DNA from: Lysobacterales bacterium
GTDB lineage: Bacteria > Pseudomonadota > Gammaproteobacteria > Xanthomonadales > SZUA-36
Assembly: GCA_009692275.1 (NCBI GenBank)
Contig: SHZL01000179.1
Coordinates: 1-5,864, forward strand
Direction of reading: 5' to 3'
Length of the DNA stretch: 5,864 nt
In this document: piece by piece, positions 1 to 5,864 of the stretch
Layout of the letters: every line of letters begins with the position of its first letter
How positions within the stretch are numbered: the stretch's first letter is position 1
Made by a program: the position numbers and the translations under genes
The notes under the pieces: generated by a model
The model's database searches: none
What the model was told of the DNA's origin: nothing
What the model saw: only the letters and a program-made list of their open reading frames with translations

Positions 1-11
1 CCATGTTGGTT

Positions 12-2117
12 TCAGAAACCATACTTCAGCTCCACCCCTCCGTACACATTCCGCTCCGGCGCGGGCTCGTAGTAGCGCCCGAAGGTGGCGTTGATGCGGA
101 TGTTGTCCATGTACAGTTCATCAAAAATATTATTCACGCCGATGAAGGGCTCCAGCGCCCAGCTGCCCGATACCCATCTATAGCCTGCACGAGCGCTGGC
201 AACAAGGTAAGGGTCGGTCTTGACCGAGTTGGCATTGTTGGCGAAAAAAGCCCCGACATAGAGCAAATCAAACCCGGCATAGAACCCGGACGAATGGTGA
301 TACGCAAAATCGAGGTTGGCCTGCTGCTCCGGCACGCCCGGAATGCGATTGCCATCGTATACATTAAACCCCGCTGCGCCTGCCGGTTCACTGAAGTCCT
401 TGAAGGTGAAATCAGACCAGGTATAGGCCAGCCGGCTGGTCAGTCCTGGCGCCAGTTCCACTGAAACCCCGACCTCTGCGCCCCTGTGCGTGGACTTGCC
501 GGAGTTCTGGAAAAAAGCCTGGCCGGAACCGCTGAGTTCATACGGCACGATTTCGTTGCTGACGTCGATGTGGAACAAAGCCAGTTCGTAACGCCAGCGC
601 CCGGTCACTACGCCCTTGAGCCCGAGTTCGTAATTGGTGGCTGTTTGCGGACCGAGATCCTGGTTGAAGCCGGTGGGTCCGTTGGGGTTGGCCAGTTCGA
701 CAATGGCCGGAGGGTCAAACGAAGTCGAGATATTGGCATAGAGGTTAAGCGCCTCATCGCGGTGCCAGGCCGCGCCCAGCATCGGGCTGAAATGGCTGAA
801 ACTGGTATCACCGGATTCATCGCCCGTGGCTCCATCTGCCACTGGAATGCGGTCATTCACGCTGTAATCCATGTCATCGAGGCGCGCACCGGCACTCAGT
901 GTCCATTGCCCGGAGAGCTGCAAGGTGTCTGTTGCAAACAGGCCGGCGGTGCTCACATCTTCGTCCTGGTTGGTGGTCAATATGCCGAGCACCCCCTGGT
1001 TATTGGCAAAGCGTTTGCGCAGGTCACGCTGGGCGCCCAGCTCAAAGCCTAGCACCAGCTGATTGGGAATGTTTCCGGCGAGCGGCCTGCTCCACTGCCA
1101 GTGCCCGCCCCCGCCAGCGACCTTGCGATCAAGCGCCACGCTGCCGCCCTGCCCGTTGCTGTTGATGGAAAAAGGCAGGAGGTTGGTGAAATCGCGCAGG
1201 ATGCCGTAGGCATGCAGCAGGAACTCGTTCTCGTCGTTCAGCGTCTTGCGCCAGGCCAGGCCCAGTTGCTGTTGCTGCACGGTTTCGTCGGCATCAAATT
1301 GCAGGTTGCGCGGAGCGGCCTGGCGCCGGTTGGCCTGAACTTCCGCTGCCGTCAGTCCGCCGGCGTCCTGTGCTTCGGGTGAATCCACTGCGTTGAACAC
1401 CACCGTCAGCGATGATGAATCATCAAAGTCATAACGCAGTTTGCTGTTCCACAGGGTACGTTTGTACGCTGATTGCTGGCGGTAGCCGCCGAGTTGCGTA
1501 TTGGACAGGCTGGCCAACCAGTTCGCCTTGCCGGTCTGCCCCCCCGCCTTGGCCTGCGCCAGGCTGTAGTCATAACTGCCAAAGCTCAAGCGGCCGGAAA
1601 CAAAGGGTATGTCCGGCCCCTCTTCGGTACGAATATTGATCACACCACCGCCGGAGGCGCCATAGACCGCCGACACGGGACCACGGATCACCTCGACCGA
1701 CCGGGTTGAACCGAGATCGACGGAATCCACATTGCCCTGCCCGTCCGGCATGGTCAGGGGAATATCGTCCGATATCAGCATGATGCCGCGTATGCCGAAA
1801 TTGGCGCGCGCGCCAAAGCCGCGAATGGAAATGCGCAGATCCTGGGCAAAGTTATAGCGGTTCTGGGAAAACACGCCCGGGATGTTGACCAGCGCCTCAT
1901 CCAGGCCCAACTGCTGCCGCCCCAGTTGGATTTCATCCTGGTCCACCCAGCCAACCGCCAGCGGCAGTCGTATCCACTCCGTCGGGATGCGGGTGGCGGT
2001 GACCACTACCTCATCAAGCGTCGAGGATGCTTCGCTCTGGCCAAAAACCAGCAACGGATTGAGCAGGCCGGCGCATGGCATCATCCACACCGCCAGCGCC
2101 TTTAAACCACTGTTCAT
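12..2117 (-). CDS. TonB-dependent outer-membrane receptor, metal-chelate/siderophore type
   Basis: Predicted 22-strand outer-membrane barrel with an N-terminal plug that imports a ligand, probably an iron or other metal chelate, using TonB energy. Numbered from the chosen start, the 701-residue protein has a signal peptide (about 1-26, hydrophobic, ending LLVFG before QSEAS). A TonB box, DEVVVTATR, follows at 35-43. The plug domain contains the RISIRGFGAR and VEVIRGPVSAVYG motifs and the Gly-rich GASGGGVINI stretch. The barrel then runs to the C-terminus, with the typical NYELGLKG and GVNNIFDE segments, and ends ELKYGF with the terminal aromatic residue expected for Bam-dependent assembly. 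Length is normal for the family. A Met five codons upstream (2132) is possible, but AAGGA lies six bases before the 2117 start, which decides for it. The gene is transcribed divergently from dps. The ligand cannot be read from the sequence. I see no SusD partner and no obvious Fur box. Family assignment is firm; the substrate is inference. Confidence 0.93.
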   Translation of the reverse strand: MNSGLKALAVWMMPCAGLLNPLLVFGQSEASSTLDEVVVTATRIPTEWIRLPLAVGWVDQDEIQLGRQQLGLDEALVNIPGVFSQNRYNFAQDLRISIRGFGARANFGIRGIMLISDDIPLTMPDGQGNVDSVDLGSTRSVEVIRGPVSAVYGASGGGVINIRTEEGPDIPFVSGRLSFGSYDYSLAQAKAGGQTGKANWLASLSNTQLGGYRQQSAYKRTLWNSKLRYDFDDSSSLTVVFNAVDSPEAQDAGGLTAAEVQANRRQAAPRNLQFDADETVQQQQLGLAWRKTLNDENEFLLHAYGILRDFTNLLPFSINSNGQGGSVALDRKVAGGGGHWQWSRPLAGNIPNQLVLGFELGAQRDLRKRFANNQGVLGILTTNQDEDVSTAGLFATDTLQLSGQWTLSAGARLDDMDYSVNDRIPVADGATGDESGDTSFSHFSPMLGAAWHRDEALNLYANISTSFDPPAIVELANPNGPTGFNQDLGPQTATNYELGLKGVVTGRWRYELALFHIDVSNEIVPYELSGSGQAFFQNSGKSTHRGAEVGVSVELAPGLTSRLAYTWSDFTFKDFSEPAGAAGFNVYDGNRIPGVPEQQANLDFAYHHSSGFYAGFDLLYVGAFFANNANSVKTDPYLVASARAGYRWVSGSWALEPFIGVNNIFDELYMDNIRINATFGRYYEPAPERNVYGGVELKYGF

Positions 2118-2123
2118 GACTCG

Positions 2124-2128
2124 TCCTT
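2124..2128 (-). promoter_or_regulatory. Ribosome binding site that fixes the receptor start
   Basis: On the minus strand AAGGA lies six bases upstream of the ATG at 2117. It falls inside the coding sequence if the upstream Met at 2132 is used, and that Met has no comparable purine-rich motif. This supports the 701-residue form of the receptor. Confidence 0.6.
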
Positions 2129-2230
2129 GCATTGAATACCTGTCAGTCTCACAAGCCTATTGGAGTCGGGTCATGCAATGCAACTGAATCGTCTGTCCAT
2201 GGCAGATTACCTGCCTGGTCGGCGGACAGG

Positions 2231-2247
2231 CGGGCGGGCGGGCGGGC
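2231..2247 (+). repeat. CGGG x4 tandem repeat, potential G-quadruplex, upstream of dps
   Basis: Four perfect CGGG units plus a final C give four GGG tracts (2232-2246) separated by single C loops. This is the minimal G3N1 pattern expected to fold as a compact G-quadruplex when single-stranded. It lies in the divergent region between the receptor and dps, about 46 bases before the dps ATG. It sits where the -35 element or spacer of the candidate dps promoter would be. Tetranucleotide runs are also prone to slippage, so copy number may vary between strains. The repeat is directly visible; folding and any regulatory role are inference. Confidence 0.7.
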
Positions 2248-2252
2248 AAAAC

Positions 2253-2261
2253 TGTTACACT
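2253..2261 (+). promoter_or_regulatory. Candidate extended -10 promoter element of dps
   Basis: TGTTACACT reads as an extended -10 (TG, one base, then TACACT, four of six matches to TATAAT). It would place transcription start near 2268 and leave a leader of about 25 bases before the dps ATG. No good -35 hexamer exists at the right distance because the CGGG run occupies that place. An extended -10 without a -35 is compatible with sigma-70 or sigma-S use, and dps genes are often stationary-phase or oxidative-stress controlled. No OxyR or Fur site was recognised. This rests on pattern only. Confidence 0.35.
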
Positions 2262-2292
2262 GGCAAGAGCCATTCATTTTCGGACAAAGAGC

Positions 2293-2787
2293 ATGAGCAG
2301 TAAAAAAACCAAGACAACCGGGATCGACATCGGCATCAGTGCGGCTGATCGCGAGAAGATCGTGCGGGGGCTCTCGGCCCTGCTGGCGGACAGCTACACG
2401 CTGTACCTGATGACGCATAATTTCCACTGGAACGTCACCGGGCCGCAGTTCAACAGCCTGCACACGATGTTCATGGGCCAGTACACCGAGCAGTGGAACG
2501 CCCTGGACATCATCGCGGAACGCATCCGCGCGCTGGGCCACCCGGCACCCGGCACCTACAAAGAATTCATCAAGCTGACCTCCATAAAAGAGGTTGAAGG
2601 CGTGCCTAAAGCGGATGACATGATCCGCCACCTGGTTGCGGCGCAGGAAGCCACCGCGCGCACAGCACGTAAGCTGTTTCCACTGGCCAATGCGGCGAAC
2701 GACCAGCCGACCGCCGATTTACTGACCCAGCGCCTTGAAATACACGAGAAAACCGCCTGGATGCTGCGCAGCCTGCTGGAGGACTGA
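2293..2787 (+). CDS. dps: Dps family DNA-binding ferritin-like protein (mini-ferritin)
   Basis: Cytoplasmic Dps protein. The family forms 12-subunit shells that oxidise ferrous iron with hydrogen peroxide, store the ferric core and protect DNA in stress. The 164 residues match the usual length. The inter-subunit ferroxidase residues are all present with the spacing seen in E. coli Dps: His45 and Trp46 in THNFHWNVTG, His57, Asp72 and Glu76 in the ALDIIAERI helix. The N-terminal tail MSSKKTKTT carries three lysines, as in Dps proteins that bind DNA through a basic tail; DNA binding here is inferred. There is only one sensible start. The Shine-Dalgarno is weak (GGA eight bases upstream, or AAAGAG very close to the ATG). 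The gene is divergent from the outer-membrane receptor, which suggests joint iron homeostasis. No convincing terminator follows, and the next gene starts about 130 bases later, so read-through into the sulfatase region is possible. Confidence 0.95.
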   Translation: MSSKKTKTTGIDIGISAADREKIVRGLSALLADSYTLYLMTHNFHWNVTGPQFNSLHTMFMGQYTEQWNALDIIAERIRALGHPAPGTYKEFIKLTSIKEVEGVPKADDMIRHLVAAQEATARTARKLFPLANAANDQPTADLLTQRLEIHEKTAWMLRSLLED

Positions 2788-2904
2788 AATCGGACGTCCT
2801 GGTCACAGTGTCGCCTTTGCCTTGATACCGTTACACCCTAAGCCTAAGCCGCGCCGGGCGGAGCCTCAATTGATCCGGGTTTTCGCATCAACTATCAACC
2901 GAGT
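2788..2904 (+). other. dps-sulfatase intergenic region, no clear signal
   Basis: These 117 bases hold a tandem CCTAAG pair (2837-2848), a short GC-rich CCGC/GCGG pairing (2849-2861) without a T-run, and a TTGATC/TATCAA pair (2870-2875 and 2893-2898, 17-base spacer). That pair resembles a weak promoter, but it would start the transcript right at the sulfatase RBS. None is convincing as a terminator or promoter. Confidence 0.3.
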
Positions 2905-2910
2905 GGAGAG
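2905..2910 (+). promoter_or_regulatory. Ribosome binding site of the broken sulfatase
   Basis: GGAGAG lies four bases before the ATG at 2915 (GGAG spacing six). Both the Shine-Dalgarno quality and the ATGAGT start resemble those of the intact downstream sulfatase at 4621. This marks 2915 as the ancestral start, even though the frame closes with TAA at 2921-2923. Confidence 0.6.
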
Positions 2911-2914
2911 ACTC

Positions 2915-4520
2915 ATGAGTTAACAACTTAAGGCCGGCAGCTGCTGGCTGTGGCACTAACGTTTGTCAGTATGATCCTGCCAGCCCAGGCAGCCAGTTCA
3001 GAGCAACCCAATATTGTGGTCATCATAGCCGATGACATCGGTATCTGGAACATCGGTGCCTACAGCCGCGGCATGATGGCAGAACACCCAACCTCGATAA
3101 AATTGCCGCCGAAGGCATGCTGTTCACCGCCTACTATGCCGAGGCCAGTTGCACCGCCGGACGCGCCAATTTCATCACCGGTGAATTGCCGATCAGCACC
3201 GGCATGACCACCGTCGGCCAGGCCGGTTCACCCAGCGATATTCCCGACGCGGCAGTCACCATTGCCACGGCACTTAAAGGCATGGGCTACGCCACCGGAC
3301 AATTCGGCAAGAACCATTTGGGCGATTTGAACCAATTCCTGCCGACCGTGCACGGTTTTGACGAGTTCTTCGGCTATCTATACCACCTCGATGCGATGGA
3401 AGACCCGGCCCACCCGGCCTACCCGCAGAACCTGATCGACAAATTCGGCCCGCGCAATATGGTCCACAGTTGGGCGACCGATGTAGACGATCCCACCGTG
3501 CAGCCACGCTGGGGCAAGATCGGCAAGCAGAAGATCGAAGACGCCGGCACGCTTTATCCGGAACGGATGGAAACCGTGGATGACGAGATTCGCGATTTAG
3601 CCCTGCAGTTCATCGAAAAGGCCAAGAAAGACGGCAAGCCCTTCTTCCTGTGGCTGAACCCGACGCGTATGCACATCGTCACCCACCTCTCACCAAAATA
3701 CGAAGCGATGCGCAACTCGGAGAACGGCTGGAGCGAACACGAAGCCGGCATGGCGCAGATGGACGATGACATCGGCCTGGTAATGCAGAAGCTCAAGGAC
3801 ATGGGTGTGGACGACAACACCATCGTTGTGTTCACCACCGACAATGGCACCGAGAACTTCACCTGGCCCGATGGAGGACAGACGCCGTTCTATGCCGGCA
3901 AGGGCACGTCCTATGAAGGCGGGTTCCGCGCACCAGCCATGATTCGCTGGCCTGGCAAGGTACCAGCCGGCTCGGTCGGGAACGGCATTTTCTCCGGCAT
4001 GGACTGGTTCCCGACACTGGTGGCCGCCGCTGCCAACCCGAACATCACAACAGAGCTGTTGCAAGGCAAGATGATCAATGGCACCAACTACAAGGTGCAC
4101 CTGGACGGCTATGATCAGACGCCCATGATTACCGGCAAAGGGCCATCCAACCGCCACGAGATCTGGTACTTCGCGGAAAGCTCGCTCAATGCCGTGCGCC
4201 TCGACGATTATAAGTTCATCCTGAAGCAGCAGCCGGGCGGCTGGCTGGGCCCTGCGGTAGAGCCGGGTGCACCGCCTATCGTGAACCTGCGCCTGGATCC
4301 ATTTGAACGCACGCTGTTTTATGACGGCAATAACGGCTCACTGGAATACATGGAATGGTATAAGTTCCAGTTCTGGCGTTTTGTCCAGGTCCAGGATGCG
4401 GTGATGGTACTGGCCCAGACTGCCGTCGACTTCCCGCCCATGCAACGTGGTGCGAGCTTCACCATGGATGCGGTGATAGCACAGATCAAGGCTGCGCAGG
4501 CGAAGAAGTCCGGGAATTAA
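2915..4520 (+). pseudogene. Type I (formylglycine) sulfatase, arylsulfatase-like, interrupted by an early stop and frameshifts
   Basis: Homologue of secreted sulfatases that hydrolyse organic sulfate esters. The repaired protein would be about 534 residues, normal for the family. ATG 2915 has a good RBS but reads Met-Ser-stop. The signal-peptide core (LLAVALTFVSMILPAQA) and the metal-binding segment PNIVVIIADDIG (Asp codons 3031 and 3034) are in the frame that starts at GTG 2950. The frame then slips near 3078, and TPNLDKIAAEG onward is read through ATG 3117 to TAA 4520. That second part holds the sulfatase signature CTAGR (Cys codon 3150, Arg 3162), GKNHLG (Lys 3309, His 3315), RMHIVTH (His 3672), TDNGTE (Asp 3840) and GKGTSYEGG (Lys 3900). 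Adding one G after the ATG-ATG pair gives RGMMGRTPN, close to the usual family sequence. No functional start serves the 3117 frame: it has no RBS, and the product would lack the signal peptide and Asp pair. Either true decay or base-call errors; the long intact 3' frame suggests recent damage. Confidence 0.8.
3073..3086 (+). other. Frameshift site inside the first sulfatase
   Basis: Upstream of about 3078 the sulfatase reads NIGAYSRGMM in the frame of 3073. Downstream, GRTPNLDKIAAEGMLF is read in the frame of 3078. One missing G (ATGATGGGC reduced to ATGATGGC) restores a continuous protein. No slippery heptamer is present, so programmed frameshifting is unlikely. A lost base in a short G run is typical of both mutation and sequencing error. 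Confidence 0.75.
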
Positions 4521-4551
4521 GCCAGCGAACTAATCTGCTGATGGGTTATTC

Positions 4552-4584
4552 ACGGGTGGCTTAAAGCGAGCCACCCGTTTGTTT
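4552..4584 (+). terminator. Intrinsic terminator after the first sulfatase
   Basis: A perfect 10-bp inverted repeat, ACGGGTGGCT (4552-4561) and AGCCACCCGT (4569-4578), encloses the 7-base loop TAAAGCG. It is followed by a T-rich run, TTTGTTT (4578-4584). This is the form of a rho-independent terminator, 31 bases after the stop of the first sulfatase. Only 36 bases then remain before the next ATG, so it may act as a partial terminator or mRNA-stabilising hairpin between the two sulfatases. Confidence 0.85.
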
Positions 4585-4607
4585 AAGAGTTCCAAATCGC
4601 TTTCTTG

Positions 4608-4613
4608 AAGGAG
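4608..4613 (+). promoter_or_regulatory. Strong ribosome binding site of the second sulfatase
   Basis: AAGGAG lies seven bases before ATG 4621, an ideal Shine-Dalgarno, and it fixes that start. No convincing -10/-35 pair is visible between the terminator hairpin and this site. Confidence 0.8.
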
Positions 4614-4620
4614 AAGCATT

Positions 4621-5864
4621 ATGAGTTTTTGCAAATTGTTCACGACAGCCGTGGCAACGAGCGTACTGCTCGCCACCACAATGTCACCCGCATTGGCCGC
4701 ATCCAAGGGCAAGAAACCCAATATCCTGTTCATCGTTTCGGACGATACCGGTTACGGTGACCTCGGCCCCTACGGCGGGGGCGAAGGCCGTGGTATGCCA
4801 ACACCCAGTATCGACCGCATGGCAGCGGAAGGCATGACGTTTTTTTCATTTTATGCACAGCCCAGTTGCACGCCGGGTCGTGCCGCCATGCAGACCGGAC
4901 GCATTCCCAACCGCAGTGGCATGACCACCGTGGCATTCCAGGGCCAGGGCGGCGGACTACCGGCGGCTGAATGGACGCTGGCATCGGTACTGAAGCAAGG
5001 CGGCTACCAGACGTATTTCACTGGCAAGTGGCACCTCGGCGAAGACGATTATGCGCTGCCGAATGCACAGGGCTACGACGTGATGAAATATGCCGGTCTG
5101 TATCACCTCAATGCGTACACCTACGGTGATCCAACCTGGTTCCCGGACATGGACCCGGCGGTGCGCGCCATGTTCCAGAAGGTGACCAAGGGTGCGATGT
5201 CCGGCAACGCCGGGGAAACACCGTTCGAAGAATTCAAGATTAACGGACAGTACGTGGATACACCGGTGATCGATGGCAAGGAAGGCGTCGTGGGCATTCC
5301 GTATTTCGACGGCTACGTGGAAAAAGCGGCGCTGCAATTTCTGGATGACGCGGCGAAATCCGACAAACCCTTCTTCATCAACGTCAATTTCATGAAGGTG
5401 CACCAGCCCAACATGCCGGCGCCCGAGTTCCAACTTAAATCGATGTCGAAGTCGAAGTATGCCGACTCCGTGTTCGAGCTCGACACGCGCATTGGCCGCA
5501 TCATGGACAAGCTCAAGGCCCTCGGCCTCGACCAGAACACCTTGGTTTTCTACACCACCGATAATGGCGCCTGGCAGGATGTCTACCCCGATGCTGGCTA
5601 CACGCCATTCCGCGGTACCAAGGGCACCGTACGTGAGGGTGGCAACCGGGTTCCCGCAATTGCGATCTTCCCGGGCAAGATCAAGGCAGGCAGCAAAAAT
5701 CACGAAATTGTTGGCGGTCTGGACTTGATGGCTACCTTTGCTGCAGTGGCTGGAGTAGACCTTCCGACCAAAGACCGCGAAGGCCAGCCCATCATATTCG
5801 ACAGTTACGATATATCACCCGTCCTGTTTGGAACGGGCAAGTCGCCGCGCACGGAGTGGTTCTA
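4621..5864 (+). CDS. Type I (formylglycine) sulfatase, arylsulfatase-like; 3' end beyond the window
   Basis: Exported sulfatase that would hydrolyse sulfate esters in the periplasm or outside the cell. The frame is open for 414 codons and runs off the window; probably about 100 or more residues are missing. A signal peptide, MSFCKLFTTAVATSVLLA through SPALA, is predicted to be cut after Ala26. Family residues in order: metal-binding Asp41-Asp42 in IVSDDTGYGD; the signature CTPGR with Cys83 (converted to formylglycine in active enzymes) and Arg87; Lys136 and His138 in TGKWHLG; His261 in KVHQPN; Asp314-Asn315 in TTDNGAW; and Lys334 in GTKGTVREGG. It is a paralogue of the broken upstream gene: both share GMTTV and a LYHLNA/LYHLDA segment after the GK-HLG motif. 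Cys-type activation needs a formylglycine-generating enzyme or anSME, neither encoded here. The natural substrate cannot be told from the sequence; phosphonate hydrolase or other alkaline-phosphatase-superfamily activity is less likely given CTPGR. Confidence 0.92.
   Translation, partial: MSFCKLFTTAVATSVLLATTMSPALAASKGKKPNILFIVSDDTGYGDLGPYGGGEGRGMPTPSIDRMAAEGMTFFSFYAQPSCTPGRAAMQTGRIPNRSGMTTVAFQGQGGGLPAAEWTLASVLKQGGYQTYFTGKWHLGEDDYALPNAQGYDVMKYAGLYHLNAYTYGDPTWFPDMDPAVRAMFQKVTKGAMSGNAGETPFEEFKINGQYVDTPVIDGKEGVVGIPYFDGYVEKAALQFLDDAAKSDKPFFINVNFMKVHQPNMPAPEFQLKSMSKSKYADSVFELDTRIGRIMDKLKALGLDQNTLVFYTTDNGAWQDVYPDAGYTPFRGTKGTVREGGNRVPAIAIFPGKIKAGSKNHEIVGGLDLMATFAAVAGVDLPTKDREGQPIIFDSYDISPVLFGTGKSPRTEWF

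Noticed and set aside
486..1052. Plus-strand open frame of 188 codons opposite the receptor barrel
   Set aside because: It is antisense to strongly conserved receptor coding sequence, with no recognisable domain and no independent support.
2149..2631. Minus-strand open frame of 160 codons over dps and the divergent region
   Set aside because: It is antisense to a dps gene with all ferroxidase residues, and runs through the CGGG repeat.
2849..2861. Terminator after dps
   Set aside because: The stem is only four base pairs and is not followed by a T-run.
2870..2898. TTGATC-17-TATCAA promoter for the first sulfatase
   Set aside because: Each hexamer matches only four of six bases, and transcription would start at about 2905, on top of the Shine-Dalgarno.
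3073..3086. Programmed ribosomal frameshift in the first sulfatase
   Set aside because: There is no slippery heptamer or evident downstream pseudoknot, and the same gene carries additional lesions at its start.
3690..4157. Minus-strand open frame of 155 codons opposite the first sulfatase
   Set aside because: Shadow of the sulfatase 3' frame, with no domain or plausible protein character.
4957..5703. Minus-strand open frame of 248 codons opposite the second sulfatase
   Set aside because: It lies wholly antisense to a sulfatase with complete motifs, has no recognisable domain, and is a typical shadow frame of GC-rich coding DNA.
12..5864. Polysaccharide utilisation locus for sulfated glycans
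   Set aside because: The receptor looks like a siderophore type, with no SusD, glycoside hydrolase or polysaccharide lyase in the window. It is divergent and separated from the sulfatases by dps.

Overview
The window (5,864 bp, moderately GC-rich) looks like chromosomal DNA of a Gram-negative, probably gammaproteobacterial and possibly marine or aquatic organism. The Gram-negative call rests on a TonB-dependent outer-membrane receptor and two sulfatases with export signals. The gammaproteobacterial placement is inferred from general protein character only; no phylogenetic marker gene is present.

Layout. A complete TonB-dependent receptor gene (12-2117) lies on the minus strand. A divergent intergenic region of about 175 bp separates it from a complete plus-strand dps gene (2293-2787). 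That region holds a CGGG tetranucleotide run able to form a G-quadruplex, next to a candidate dps promoter. Downstream, also on the plus strand, are two tandem paralogous type I sulfatases. The first (about 2915-4520) is broken. A well-placed Shine-Dalgarno/ATG is followed at codon 3 by TAA, the signal-peptide coding part has slipped to another frame, and a further one-base slip near 3078 separates the N-terminal metal-binding Asp-Asp from the catalytic Cys and the rest of the enzyme. The second (4621 to the window end) has a strong ribosome binding site, a clear signal peptide and all the active-site motifs visible up to the edge, and it runs off the window. A strong intrinsic terminator hairpin (4552-4584) lies between the two sulfatases.

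How the genes may relate. The receptor and Dps form a divergent pair that fits iron handling: uptake of a metal chelate in one direction, ferroxidase and mini-ferritin storage with DNA protection in the other. The sulfatases would act in the periplasm or outside the cell, releasing sulfate from organic sulfate esters. They need formylglycine maturation of their active-site Cys by an enzyme not encoded here. The receptor looks like a siderophore or metal-chelate type, not SusC-like, so I do not treat the window as a sulfated-polysaccharide utilisation locus. I see no tRNA, rRNA, CRISPR array, insertion sequence or clearly new system. The most notable points are the decayed (or misassembled) first sulfatase, the G-quadruplex-prone dps promoter region, and the terminator between the sulfatase paralogues.
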